Assembly: GCA_905250075.1 (NCBI GenBank)
Contig: CAJNOP010000117.1
Span: 440,417 to 504,416 of the forward strand
Source: Rotaria sp. Silwood1
Taxonomy: Eukaryota; Rotifera; Eurotatoria; Philodinida; Philodinidae
Reading direction: 5' to 3'
Length of the DNA: 64,000 bases
Both the position numbers and the translations under genes were made by a program. Positions 32,264 to 46,823 of this stretch are shown here, in pieces; the stretch's first letter is position 1, and each line of letters starts with the position of its first letter. The notes under the pieces were generated by a model. That model saw only the letters and a list, made by a program, of their open reading frames with translations. It was not told where the DNA came from and made no database searches.

Positions 32264-33673
32264 ATGTCAAAAAACGCTAACCAACAACAACGTCAACGTA
32301 CAAAAGAAAATTTTTTACGACAATTTCGTGATGAACAAAGTAAAGAATTAAAACAGTTAACTGCAGCACAATTTATGGAAATATGGAGTCATTATGATAC
32401 TGATGGTACGAATAAATTTTTTATTACAATTAAAAAATTATCTATTTATTTTATTTAAATAGGTAATGGTTATATTGAAGGTCATGAATTAGATGATTTA
32501 CTTCGAGAACTTGCATCATCAGTTAATGTAAATGATGCAGGACCAGAAGTAAAATTGTTGTTTTTTTTTTTTTGTTTGGTAATTTCATTGATTAAATTTA
32601 TTTTTGTTTTAGTTAATACCTGATAGTGTATTAAGAGAATTAAAAGAATGTTTTTTAGAAGCTTATGATGAAAATGAAGATGGTAAAATTGAAATTGGAG
32701 AAGTTTGTTTTCATAGTTTATGTTTTTGTTGATAATTAAATCTATAAATTATTATTTTTGTTTTAGTTAGCTGAAATATTACCAACAGATGAAAATTTTC
32801 TTCTTCTATTTCGTAAAGATAATCCACTTGATTCGAGTGTAGAATTTATGAAAGTATGGAAACAATTTGATACTGATTGTTCTGGTTTTATTGAAGCAGA
32901 TGAATTAAAACAATTTATTAAAGCACTTTTAACTAAACGTCGAGGAACAAATTTAACTGAAGAAAAATTAATTGAATATACGGATACAATTGTATGTCTA
33001 ATATTTATTCAATCATTATTATTATTATTATTATTTCTATTTGTATATAGTTACATATATTTGATACTAATGGTGATGGAAAATTACAATTTAGTGAAAT
33101 GACAAAGTAAGAAAAAAACTTAGAAAGAGAAATATAAATCTTAAAAAACCAAACAAACAATAATTAATTTACATTTTAGACTTCTTCCAGTAAAAGAAAA
33201 TTTTCTTTTACGTCCAATATTTAAAGTAACTATATTGTTTATTAATATAAATATTTATTTAATTCTTTTACAAAGGGTTGTTCATCTATAACATCACAAG
33301 ATCTTGATCGAGTATTTCAACTTTATGATAAAGTAAAAATTTTCTATTTTTTTATTCTCTAAATTTGTATTTCTTCTAATAAAAAAAAAACAAATAAAGG
33401 ATGGAAATCAATTAATTGAAGAAGAAGAACTAGATGGTTTTGTTAAAGATCTTATGGATCTTATTAGAAAAGTAGATTTAAAAAAAAACAAAAATTACTT
33501 GAGCTAATTCTCAAATGTATTCTATGATTATATTATAGGATTATGATAATGATGATTTACAACAATTTAAACAATCATTACTAAATGGATGTGATTATAA
33601 TCGAGACAAGAAGATAAGTAAAGCTGAACTTAAAATGATTCTATTGGCTTTAGCTCAACCGACTGATTCTTAA
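32264..33673 (+). CDS. Calbindin/calretinin/secretagogin-type six-EF-hand protein
   Basis: Exons 32264-32405, 32463-32548, 32613-32702, 32767-32991, 33051-33106, 33180-33225, 33276-33332, 33400-33471 and 33539-33673 give 302 residues (vertebrate members about 260-276, insect calbindin-32 about 310). Six EF-hand loops in order: [65 protein letters not shown] and [13 protein letters not shown]. The first four look calcium-competent. The fifth has Gln where Gly is usual at loop position 6 (Lys in the sixth), so calcium binding there is less certain. Family members are cytosolic calcium buffers/sensors, often neuronal. Several introns cut inside or beside the loops. The ATG follows directly on an AG acceptor-like TTTTAG, as expected for a trans-spliced or 5'-UTR-intron transcript. 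Confidence 0.9.
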
Positions 33674-36600
33674 AGTTTATTGCATGTATTGTCAAAAAAA
33701 AAAAAAATATATTCAATTTTATTTTCTTTTCATCATTCATTATTTATGTGCATTTTCCGATTGTTTCTTTTTTTTGTTTTATTCTATTAAATAATTGTCT
33801 ATTTTTAACCCTTTTATTTTATCATTAAATAATAAGACTTCCGTTGATTGTAATCATGACATGAATGTTCAGTTCTTTTTTCCGGAAAACATTATATATA
33901 CAAGAATAAAAAAAAAACATTAATAAATAAAAGTTTTTTATAACTATTGTTTTTTTTTTGGAGGTAGAGATTATTTTTCTTGATAATATCACAAGATATT
34001 ATGACATATCATTTCAATTTATTCTTGAAATAATTTTATCATTAGTAATAAGTATATAGAAAGAACTTGAAAATATTTTGTGTATTCAACGAAATTTTTT
34101 CAATCTAATTTATATGACTATTCTTGAAGTTTTCATGATTGTTTCTTTGCATCACTCTACATATACATGTTATCTAATTCTTTAAAGTATAATTTATATA
34201 AATCAATTTATAGTTTGAGTTTCCATAATAAAAAATAAAAAAAAGTTAATGAATAAAAAAGAATCTTAAAAAAATATATTTGTGTTCTTCGTCATAGATC
34301 GATGTACAATATTTTTAAAAGAAAGTAATATTAAATTAATCTTCTCAAATATATACTAGACTTTCGAGAATTCTTCAATACATTTCTTCTTTTATTCAGT
34401 CAAACTTGTGAAGAAACAAAGATGTGTAAATCTATTTTGATGATAATTCTTAAATAAAAAGAAATATAATGTATTCTGATGTTGCTTTATAGAATATAAA
34501 TAATAAATGTGACACGCTTCGGCACTTAAAAATGTATTATTTTAACATAGAATAAATGTTAAAATTCTTCTCTTTTTTGTTTTAAAAAATATTCTTATAT
34601 GTCGAATATATGAATAAAAATAAGGAGACTATTGACAAAATGATTACTTACGAGAGAACCTTCAGGCTATACAATTAGAAAGAGGAAACAGGGTGATTTC
34701 TCCTTTTAAAGTTTTTTTGTTTTGCGTTCTATCTTTCTTCTTGGAAATTATCTATTATGAATGAGCAACGTTGTTAATCTGTTAATAGGACAAATTGATT
34801 ATGTAAAAGTGCAGTTCTGTTTGCTATTCTTTTTTTTAAAGAGATTCAGTTATTTTATTTACCAAGAGAAATTGAATCAGATTATATTTTGAAGAGTAAG
34901 ATAAAATAAATACCAAAAATATATGATTTAATCATCAACATATCTAAAACTCATTGAACGAAGTCTAACTCAATATTTACTACCTGAATGATTTAAATTA
35001 TGTGAAATTTTAACAACTCCATCTTCAACGAGATTGATGATAAACAGTAGATGAAATTTCATACAACCATTAGAGAAAGAACATTACTTCAAAAATATTG
35101 ATGTAAAATGTTTTAGTATTTAATAAAAATACATTCGAAATACTAAATAGTTTTCTAATTCAAATTCTAAAAGGATTTGAATTCGTATTGGAATTTGACT
35201 AGGGTATTAAACTTCTTATATCTATAGTTTTAGAGACTCCAGGTTATCGGAATATCCATATTTTTGAATTTGGATGCGAAAACTTGTGTTTTACACAAAG
35301 TCTCTTCAAGATATGAAGCTTTTAAAAAGTACATGTTGTATATACCAAAGATGCAGTTGGTCTGGGTTTTCAGGACCTCTTAAAAGTTTGATATTTCGAA
35401 AAAACTTTGTTCAAAACTTCTGAAATTTTTTTTAATAGAAGCTAGTCTAGTTGAGTTTTCTCAAAGTCTGAGCCACTTAGAAAATCGACATATTAATGAT
35501 TCGATATCTAAGTCAAAGTTAACAGGAACTCAAATCATTATAATGTTTTTATTAGAACAACATCTCATAATTCTCGGAAAAAAATCATTGAACTTGAAAG
35601 AAGACATCTGAGAATGTTCTTTTATTAGCTCGTAACCTCAATCAATAAATCTAAGAATAACAGAATTTGATATTTATCATAGTCATAGCAGTGAAACACA
35701 TTTCATGTTCATTTTATTTTAAATTACGCAAGATGAAACGAGTTTTAGAATTTATATGCTGACCACATCCGACTTTTGTCACGCACAATCGAATCTTGTG
35801 TTTTTAACTAATGTCATGATCAACTTCAATTATTATGTCAATATAAATTGAGATTAAACTAGATGATTTACTTTATTTTTTGTAGATTAGGCCTGTCATA
35901 ATGCTAATATTAATTAATATCACTACTAACATTTATACATTAATAGTAAAAGTAAGCCTAATACTTTGTTATTGGAAATTTTTGAACTTGGAAAATTCGA
36001 TTTAATTCTAACACCTTAGTATTAAATGATTATAATACAAAATAGTACGAAAACATTAAATTTAATTTTGATGTAAATTCTTATCTGACAATTCTTTTGT
36101 GAAACATTTGATAATTTAAAATCAGACGTTATATGATAACCAGTGCTGCTCGATGGATACCTCATGTTCTAATAAATAAAATCGATTGTTCAAAAAATAC
36201 ATATCAGCAATTAGCACAGAACAACTTTCTTGTCCTATCTTGCTAAGTAGTAGGACATATATGACATCTCATTTAAATTTCGATCACAAGGAGAAGTTTG
36301 TGAAACATCTTATTACCAATTGATTTCATCATTATTTCAAATATCACCAATCTATTCTCATAACGAAAAAGAACGAAGGTTCTGACAAATCCATATTGTA
36401 CATTTTTTTATTTTTCGGCTGAGAGTAAAAGCTTGAACATTTCTGATTGTGAAGAAACTTTATTTGAAGAAAAGATGCATCACCTAAATGTATAGGTTAC
36501 CTTATTGAGGATATATCAGAAATTTAAAAATTAAAACAGACTGACAAGATAAATAATGAAATGAATAATAGTATGAATGACTATCGATGAGAATTGCTTA

Positions 36601-39452
36601 ATATTTGTTTATATTGTTTTTTGTCATTTTATGTTTCTATGAGGTCAATCGATTGATCTGTTTAGTTTTTATTGATCATACAATTACAGCATACAATTTT
36701 ATTAAGTTGAAATTTCTTGTATAAGCAATTTCGCTCTACCTAAGTAGTACTTTTTATCGTACCTTTCCGTTAAGTAGCAGTTAATAAACGATGTTTTTTT
36801 TTAACCCATACCGGATATTGTCAAGAAAAGTAACAAAAGATACTTTTTTCCATATGATGTTTAATCAATTTAATTGTTAAATATATCATTACCAAGAGTA
36901 TTACATATTGCATGAATTATTCTATTTGAATAGGTATTTCATGTTGAAAAAGTATGTTGATCGTTTCCTATTTATACACAAAATACAAATAGACCTTCTT
37001 CTGCCGTCTCATTCACATATTGACGGAAGTATAAAAAATTGTTTTAATCTGTGAACTTGTAGGAAATCTCTTTTTTTCCATGCAAAATTCTTATATCTGA
37101 AATGACTGTAGATTTCGTTAAATACATAGCAAAGTTTTTCCACATCACGTCTATGTACATAGAGTATGACATTAAGAACAATGTACTATGTGCAATTTCA
37201 TTGGATACATGTTTGTCCGTTGTAGTTCATATCTAGTCTACTGTTGGAACTGCAGTAAGCTATTTATAATATGATAATATTATATGACTTGAATGACATA
37301 ATTGATTTTTATTTCAAAGACAAAAGTTTTGTATGAAGAAGATCTATCTATGATTTATATACACATTGAAGACAATCGACATAATTTTTCAATATGAAAT
37401 ATCCGTGACAATAGAATAATTCATGTAATTTGTAATGTTCTTGAAAATGATATATTTAGCACTTAAATTGACTAAATATCATATAGAATAATGTGTTTTT
37501 TGTTACTTCTGTATTGACAATTTCCGGTGTGGGTTAAAAAAAACATCAGTTTTTAATCGCTATTTAACGGAAAGCTGCAATAAAAACTCCACAGTTTGAA
37601 ATACTAAGTACTTGAATAATTTTAGAGGAATGAAAAATGGCATGCTGTGATTGTATGATCTGTACAAACTACATAGATCAACCACTTAACCTGCAATTTT
37701 TTTTTCACAGACTAGAAACCATCGGCTTGCATCTATCGAAAACCAGGTCGTCTTAACTTATTAAGCTTTTGAGATGTATCCTTGAAAAATAATCTATCGA
37801 TATGATAATTTTGGCAACGACTGTTCATATTAATAATGAATCTCTAACAAAACCTTTTTTTTGTTGTTTTGAATTGACAAACATGTCTTTTTTTTTCGAT
37901 AGATCACATTATTCATATTAACTGGAATAATACTCTTCAAAGTCAAGCTTTTGGAAAAGAATCATATAGTTAACTGATGATAAAATTATCTTGTCATAGA
38001 AAAAATATTTCTAGCTGAAAACAATGACTACTAATTATTATTAATTTGATCATTTTTCTTGAATTTTCTATTCTTTAAAACGATAAACAATCTCATTATT
38101 CTTTCTTCTGTATTCATCAAATTAAATATGCTCTGTTAATTACAATTTAATTTTACTATCAATAATAGCTCTTTATATGACCTGAGAAATTCTAATTGAA
38201 GATGACCTTAATCTACATAAAAAACATTTTGAGGAAGAAAAATAGACTAAGAACTTTATCATGAAATCTAGTCTATCATAACATGCTATGGTCTTAAAAA
38301 TTTCGCTTAATATTGTCTTCTTCTCAAACCTTAGTCATTGTCCTAAGTGAATCTTATCTTAAAAACTTTTCAGTTTAGTCAACATTTCTTTCTGCTTTTA
38401 AAACAAATATCTAATTCATCATCTCTTCATGACCTTTGTTCATCTAACTGTATTCAATTTACAGAAAGCCTTAAAGTGCTAAATATAGCAAAAACAGTGA
38501 AATTTTCAATAAAAAGAAGAGAAAAATAGACATATCATTTTGCTCTATCAAATAAAGTTTTTTTTTTTTCGAAATGCCTCAAATGAAAGCCAGAAATCTA
38601 GTTTTTTGAAGGTCTGAGTTTTCTGAAGACTCTCATCCAAACAGTTTTGTTCAATTATATGACAATAGACATTAGTAATGTCATTTTTAATATTTTCAAA
38701 ACATATGACTACTTCAATATAGAGGATATTAGAACTTAACATTTTCTGCTCTAACTCAAACATGAAAAGTTTTTCTTACATTTTATCAAAAAGAAAAACT
38801 ATGCTTCATTTTGAAAACATCACATCACTATAAAGAAACTACTTGTACACTCTATGTCTATTTGTATGTTCATGGCATTCATGCACGACGTATAGATACA
38901 CACACACGCTTACACAGCTGTGTTCGTTCTCATATTATCCTCATTCTTATTTTGCCTATTTTGTATCAAGAGATGAAGCTAATTGTTATTGCTTATTCTG
39001 CTAAAAACAGCCTTCATATGATGTAGCTTACATCAACAACATACAGATATTCGAACGAACGACATGTTGTTTTTCTCTTTATTGTTGATAATTGTGCGGA
39101 AGAAAGTACATATAGATAGATCTTATTAAAATAACAACAATTGATATTTATCCTTTTTTTTTTTTTGTTTATTTTGACTTATGTTAGTACAATGATATCA
39201 TATATGCATATCATCAAAAACAGATGAAATATCGACTATTTGATTTACTTGAGAATAAAATTTATTGCTTTTCATGATGACAATCACTAAGAAAGAAAAA
39301 AAAGAAAAATGTTGTAAAATTGAGATTTCTTATCAATATACAATCTGACCGATAGAATTTTTCTTATTGGTTATCATCATATTATTATAATATATATGTC
39401 AAGAAAAACAAAAAAGAACAAACATAGATATATATATATACTGATTAGTTTC
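33674..39452. other. Gene-free stretch of 5.8 kb downstream of FoxD
   Basis: AT-rich, with no supported exon or RNA gene. Part of it (about 35160-35560) is a diverged relative of the element in the TMEM107 copy A intron. The rest shows no clear structure. Confidence 0.4.
35160..35560. repeat. Diverged copy of the dispersed element seen at 48.3-49.3 kb
   Basis: AAATTCTAAAAGGATTTGA occurs here (35162) and at 48309. GCCACTTAGAAAATCGACAT followed by ATTAATGATTCGATATCTAAG (35471 on) parallels GCCGCTAGAAAATAGACAT and ATTAAAAATTCAATAACTTAG (49198 on). Order is conserved, so this is a decayed copy of one element family; no termini were found here. Confidence 0.55.
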
Positions 39453-40332
39453 TTAAATAGAATTTATATTAGTTTTATTATTTCCAATAAGATTATCTAT
39501 TGTAAATGAAGTTTTTGATGAACTTTGTTGTATTGTTGGCATAGTGGGCATTGATACTGGTAAAGAAGATGGTAATATTAATGGTACATATCGTTTCATT
39601 GGAACAAATGGTAATGGTAATAGAGGAAATGATGGTGGTCCATGATGAAAATACGTTGAATGATGTTGATTTAAACGTTTAAAACGTTTACGTCGACGTA
39701 AAAATGAACCATTATCAAACATATTTTCACTTGCTGGATCTAATGTCCAATAATTTCCTTTGCCTAAAACAAAAAATTAAAATTTCATTTTTTCTACTAT
39801 TTAGAATATGTTCAACTAGTAACGAAGCTAAGATTTTGAACTATGAGAGAGAGAGAGAGAAAGAGCTGAATCTTCTTTAGCTCTGCCATTGTACTAAATA
39901 ATTATCATTACCTGGATTTCCTGGTGAACGTGGAATTTTTAAAAAACAATCATTTAAACTTAAATTATGACGTATTGAATTTTGCCAAGCTGGAAAACGT
40001 TCTTTATAATATGGAAAACGATTCATTATAAATTCACATATACCACTTAATGTTAAACGACGTGATGGTGATTGTAATATAGCCATTGTTATTAATGCTA
40101 TATATGAATAAGGTGGTTTAACAATATGTTGTTTTGTTGATAAGGATTTTTCTTGAGAACTTTTATGTTGATCATCAATATCACCACATGAAGATGATAT
40201 AGGTGAATGTGAATTTAAATCAATTGAAGGATTTGGTGAAGACGATGATGATGATGATGATGAATAGGAATAAATATGAGGATTAGGACTAAGACTTTCA
40301 ATATCATCAGGATTTGATGGTGATTTTGTCAT
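39453..40332 (-). CDS. FoxD: Forkhead transcription factor, FoxD class
   Basis: Exons 39912-40332 and 39453-39763 give 243 residues. Acidic/Ser-rich N-terminus, then a complete forkhead domain (about residues 70-170): [56 protein letters not shown] (recognition helix 3), [19 protein letters not shown] and [16 protein letters not shown]. The [10 protein letters not shown] and [19 protein letters not shown] signatures are FoxD-typical. [10 protein letters not shown] has Ser where FoxD proteins normally have Glu. Near the C-terminus SFTIDNLIG is an engrailed-homology-1-like Groucho-binding motif, also typical of FoxD repressors. The intron falls inside the forkhead domain (after GNPG). The gene is shorter than most FoxD proteins (300-450 residues). 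It is flanked by unusually large gene-free stretches. Confidence 0.92.
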
Positions 40333-43300
40333 TGATAAAAACTAAAAATAATCGTTTATTTAAAGATTTATACTGCTCTGAATGAACTTTTATTCTACAT
40401 ATATATATATTTCTTTTACAAGAGGAAATGTATTCCTTTTTTTTTTTTATCTTTTTTCTTTACCCTTACAGACGAATGATTCGCTTGACTATTTCCGATA
40501 CTAACTGTTTGCTGCTCATTTCCGTTAAACGAGCAAAAGAGAGATCGATTTATTATCGTCAATGCAAAAAGAAGAAGGGAAAAAGAAAAAATATTATCGT
40601 AACGGCCAATCCCATCATCTCTCTTATGTGAAAGTATGTCTCTTTTTTTTCTCTCTCTCTCTCCCTCTCTTCTCTTTTTCTTTCGTGAACATACAGAACC
40701 AATCAACGACTAAAAAAATTTTATCAGAATAAGTCCGAGTGTGTGTATATGTATGCAATAAAATTTGTTATTCTTATGTTTTTTTTCTTATTGTAGACGA
40801 ATAAACGCTAAGTAAATATTTTGAGTATTCATGCAAAAATCTTTTCGTTACTTTCTTATTTTTTTTTTTCGAGTATAATCATCATTATTACTATCGAATA
40901 GTAAGAAAGACAACAGACATTTTCTTGTAGTTAAGTGAGAAAAAAAGAGTATGTGTATTAAACAAGCCTCAGGCTGTTACTTGAATGGATGCCAGTGATG
41001 AGGTGGTAATGTGACCTTATCAATGTCTCGATATGTATATCAATACATATATATATATATATTGATATTATGATGCCAATGAAGAGTCACTTGAAGATAC
41101 GATCGACTAAACTACAAAAGAGATGGATAACCAATTGTAAACATAGACGTTATTAACTCCCGGTTGTAGTTTTTATTTGTTTTCAAATTTAATTGATAAC
41201 ATGTTAAAATACTTGTCGTATTTAAGTAAGTGAGAATACTACTTGAATATGATGAAAGCTAAAAAATAAACTCAATTTTGAAATGTTTTCTTGTGTTAAA
41301 ACAATTCTTATTTGAATATTGAATTGTTGACAAAAAAACAAAACGATCGATTGATTATTGTTTCAGGTTTTTTTTTTTTCTTTCTTGGAAGAAAACAAAA
41401 AGTGTCAATTTAAATAAGTATTTCAATAATCGGCAAATACATTGAATAAATACTTATCTATATTGTTTTTCTCATAAAATCAATCGATTATATTTATTTT
41501 GTGACTTTTTTTTTTCATTCATTCATTCATTCTTCTATTCATATCGCATGTCTCATATAATTGTTCAATTGAACAAATCAAAAACTCGATTATGCCATGC
41601 CATTCGTGCGTAAGAAACAAGTTCATTCACCATTCACTTTCTTTTTTTTTTGCTATTATTACCATTCTTTTTTTTTTCTTTATATGTTGACTAATTTCTT
41701 TTTTTACGCTGATCATATTAATTCGATGTCGGCAATCTACTTGTCAATAAACGTATATGAGCAGGTAGTTATATAGTTTGTGTCGGAAATGTAATGCTGT
41801 TCACACATACACAATCATTTTGTAGTAAACACTCAAGAAACAGAATTGTTTTGAAGTGGAAAATGGAGTTTCGACATTGGCATAGAAAGAAAAGGAAGAA
41901 ATCAATCTATTTATATACATATATATATATTAGATCTCTTTCTTTTTTTAAATGAATGTGGTCACTTATTTCCTTGTCTATAACAGATGGATGGATTATT
42001 ATAAAAAACACACACACACACACGCACAAAAAAGAAAGATTGAATAGAATTCGGATGTTTATCACATATATGTTAAAAAAGAGAGTTTAGTTAAAACAAT
42101 TGATTCTCACTATGTATTTTTCTGTTTTTAATAAGTTCTCACAGTTCAATGATTGCCTTTATTTTGTATTGATAAAAAACAAAGAAGTTACTAAATGTTA
42201 TAATACTTATATCAGTAGTCGACTGGAAAAATACCATATGACACTGAGAAAATAAAAAAGAAGAAAATAATTGAACATACTACTAAAGAGAGTTGTCTGC
42301 AATTGATACTATTTATTAAATATGTTTTTATGTTTAGGATGATTTGTTTTCTATATGTTCATCATTAGTCGGACAACTACAAACGTTCAATACCTATTTA
42401 TATGATTATAATTGAATTTCCGTATTAGAAAAGAGAGACCAATAGAACAAAAGAGACAAGATTTTATATATATATATGTGAGCTTATTCTCTTCTTAGAT
42501 GCGAAAAAAAAAGGTTATAAAACTCTTCAATAGATTTGTATATAAACAATGTATTCAATCATATAAGCATGAAATAACAGAAAAAAAAGAAGAAGAAAAA
42601 GATTTAGTGCGGCAACTTCTCTTTTTAATAATTTTATTTTGATTCGTATTAAAATGCCGACAATGATTATAGAAAAATAAAACTTATAATCATATTGAAT
42701 TGTATTAGTATATATTTATACGTAGATTTTAATATGAAACAACTGTTTTCTATCTATGTTTGCATTCCGGATGTTATCAATCTCATGTATAGAAAATAGT
42801 GATAACTTATGATACTCTAATTACAAATTGATTTTGATAATGATCATTAGAAAACATATTGATATTGTCATGTTATTACATTTTGTTTGCATTTATTGTT
42901 TTTTTTGTACATTTTAATAGTTATTAATTATTATGAGAAACAAGACTTATCAAGCTATATATATATATACAAAGGTTATATCCCTTATAGAATTAAAAAG
43001 AAAAAGAGTATTTTTCTTTTTAATTTCGTAAATACTAAAGAAAATCAACTTGATATCATTCAGCTATTTCTACAATTTTTTGTTTCAAGATAAAAAATAT
43101 GATTTGTTCCTATGAACGTTTCTTGCTGAGTTTTTTTTTAGTTTTATTCGAGTATTTTCCATGCATATGAAAATAATGACAAATGCTTTTTTGATTACTA
43201 TCCAAAGTATACTAGACTGTCCCCCCCTCCCCCCTTTTTTTTTCTTCAGTGCTATTTCTATTAGAATATAAACAATAAATGATTATATTTTGTGAGAAAA

Positions 43301-46300
43301 TCATGGTGAAAATTTCAAGAAAGTTTGAGATGTATTATCTGTGAATAACTTTTAATAGGGACCAAAAAGTATCGACCATTACTTTCATGTGTATGAAAAA
43401 TACTCGAATAATGCAAAACTCGATAAGAAGAGCCTATGAAAATAAATCCTTTGGTGCCTTTTCATAGCTCACCAAGATTTACCTATGGATCAAAAATATC
43501 AGCACAGACGGATGCAGATATATATTCATTACATGTTATTTCATTGCAATGTAAAAATTGCTATTTCAAGTTCTATTTTCTAAGATTTCATTTGTAGGGA
43601 TAGTCCTATTCATGAAGAGCTCTCTCTCTCTCTCACCGGAAAATTTTCAAATCCTAGAAAGAGGTTTTTTACTAGGACTGCATTATTGAAGACAATTTTG
43701 GTCTTGCCTATACTTTTCTATCCATTGGGTAAGTTTTGGAAATTCAAATATAGTTTTAACGATAAAGAAACCGAAATGATGAAACTGTTATTATATGAAA
43801 ATAGCAGATTTTCGAGAAAATTAGATTTTACGAAGAATCTACAGAATCACTAAGATTTCTCAAAGATAATATATCCAGTCGTGATGAAATTTTTTTTAGA
43901 AGTAACAGATAGTGTTTTTGAGTCTTTACTTTTTTGTTTTCTTCTTTTTAAAAATTATTGTGCCACTGATTTTTAGCAGAGCTCTTACAAAGTAAACCGA
44001 TATACTAAAAAACAAAATATTATGTCAGTTTTCAAGGGGCTCTTCATATTTCAATATTTTAGAACGAAACGAAGGTTCATGGTTGATTCTTGTAATCGTC
44101 TTCGATATCTTTCTGAAGCAAGTATTCAGGAACTTTGAATTTATAACAAATTTTATTCTACTTCTCACAATCCATCTTTTCTTCAAGTTTAAATTATTTC
44201 TGATGCTTCATTCTTCAAAAAGTTCTCTAAGAGTGAAGAGAAGAGAGCAGTTCACTCTAATGTATGAGCACATATGCTATGCATCCCACTCTCTATTGAG
44301 TGTCATTGATTTCTTATGTATTCAACTGATTATATAAGAAACGTATCTATACATAGGATATGACAAAACATGTTTAAAAAGAAAATACTAAATTAATGAA
44401 CGATAACAAGATTAGTAAAAGTTTATTAAGTCAAGTGAAACAATTTTCAATTTGTTTTATATTCTACAACAAGGAGAAATCAATATAAAGTCATATGTAG
44501 TCAAACTATGATAAATACTCTATTAAAAAATGAATCAAAATTTTGAGATAAAATCAACAATTCTTTTAAACATTTGAAGCCATTTTTCTTCATTGACTGT
44601 TTCTTTTTCAATTAAGAATTTTTATGTTGACTAATAAATAAAAATTTATGTTATTCGTATAAGAGAGAAATTGAATATGATAAAGCAAAAATTAGTGAAT
44701 AATAATAGACTAAATCATTCTTTAAAAAGAAAACTATATTGTTTTGTTGTTATGAGAAATTTTCCATTCAAACTTCTGTAAAAAATCAATGTTTCCAGTA
44801 TTATAATGCAATATAACAATTTAGCTATTAGTTATTGATTAATGCAAAGAATAAAGAACCGTACTGAATGAAACAATATTGCAAAAAATCATATTAAGCT
44901 TATAAAAATGCCGAAAAAAAATCTATGTTGAGCACTACTAACTGTCATTTCTATAAATGTCAAATAATTAAAATCCATACCGTATTCACACATTGAAGTA
45001 CTTCAATGCATCGCTATAGGAATGCATCAGTACTATTATTAGCTATTTACCAGTTGCAAACAATACTAGAATCTCTATTGCGGATCCTAAGAATATTGAT
45101 AGACTCATTATTGGATATTACTAGTACCGTATATTAACTAGACATGAGCAAAATAGAAATTTTCTTGAAACAGGAATCGTAGTTGATTTGACGTTAGAAA
45201 AAGCAGCAGCGAATTTGAGGTTTTTCTGCTACTATTCGTTTCCACCTTTGAGTTGAGTTTTTAGTTGGTTGAATCTGATGCAAAACTCGATTTTGCATTG
45301 ATCGATGTTAGTTTCAAAGAGACAGTTGGGAACGTTCGGTCTGAAATAGGGATTTTTCCGTCATCTTTATGAATATTTGGATTGTTTTTGTTGTCGTCAT
45401 TGCTGAAATGTGTACAAAGAAACAGTTTGTAATAGTTTTCTTTTGAGATCTGTGCTTGTATTCTATCTTCAAGGTATACTTTAGCTGATTTAAGTTTAAT
45501 TAAACTTCTTCAGGAATCTATGACAAGATATGAACATGTAAAAAAGATAGAATGGAGAACTCTATGACTGATAAATATTCTATTACGTTCATTGTAATCA
45601 TTATATTTCATGATGTTGATAGACTGCCTAGCCATCAATGACTCCGCCTGAATAATGAATATTGACGTTCCTTCAGAAAATATCACTAATATCGATCAAT
45701 ATCCATCTGTTTTGGATGAATGTTCATAATGTTCAAAATTGTCACGCTTTGATTCTATAGGAAAAAGCAGATAGTTGTATTAAAGAAGCTATCATCTTTT
45801 ATTATTGATGTAAATAAGATATATGTAGAAAACAGTAGAAGTTTTTTGATACTCAAATTATTATTTTTCATACAACCAAGTGAACTCATGTAGAAAGCAT
45901 ACTTACATTGATATTATACGATAACAGAAGAAAAATTACTTATTAAATTGTTGAATTTTTATCGAATTTATGATATCATGTTTCATTCGCTCAAAGTAAA
46001 GTCTGAATATTACATATTATCGATAGATTTTATTTTCATCATGACGATATAATGAAGCAAGACTAGACACTAATCTTAGTAATGATTAAGTATCGCTCGC
46101 ACTAATGATAACCCATCAATGGACAGTTGTTGACATCTCAGTTTGTTAATTAACAGAACTTTCTAGAAGATTACTAGTAATACTGTTTATCATGGTTGTA
46201 CAAAAAACATCGCAATCTATAAATGACAATGAATATTTGATAGTAATAATAACGAATAAATTCTTATTTGCATGAATACAATAGGCAAAACTTATGTATA

Positions 46301-46823
46301 GAAACAGTTAAATATCAATATTTATCGTATTTTAACAAAATATTTCATGAAACATGATATTGTTTCCCAGCGAGTTCTCAATGTAAGCAAATTGAATTAA
46401 GAAGTGTTGTTTTTTTCATCATAATAAACATGGCTAAATTAGATGTAAATGCAATTAAATTATTTAAGATAGAACTAGAAAAATAACATATAATTCATTA
46501 TTTGCATGAAGAAAAACAATACTTTAAGTAATGAAAACAGCTGTTTTACATTTTCGATTTTTGAACTTTGACTTTAACAATCATGAGCAAAAAAAAAAAA
46601 AAACTTTCCATATCCTTTTTTATTTGAAATATTGATTCAAAGTAGTTTGAGGTAAAAAAAAAAAGAAGTCATACATTGGTGCATTACAGAAACAAACAAT
46701 AACAGCAAAAAAGAAATTGAGAAATATATTTCCTCCTGTTGAACATATATATATACATATACATATTAGATTCATTATTTTTTTTGTCGACATTCGAAGA
46801 AATATCTGATCAAATATGACATA
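40333..46823. other. Gene-free stretch of 6.5 kb upstream of FoxD
   Basis: AT-rich, with many homopolymer and (TA)n tracts, a CCCCCCTCCCCCC patch at about 43222 and (CT)n at 43620. No supported exon, RNA gene or bounded transposon. It lies on the 5' side of FoxD and is the natural place for its control elements; no individual site can be named. Confidence 0.4.
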
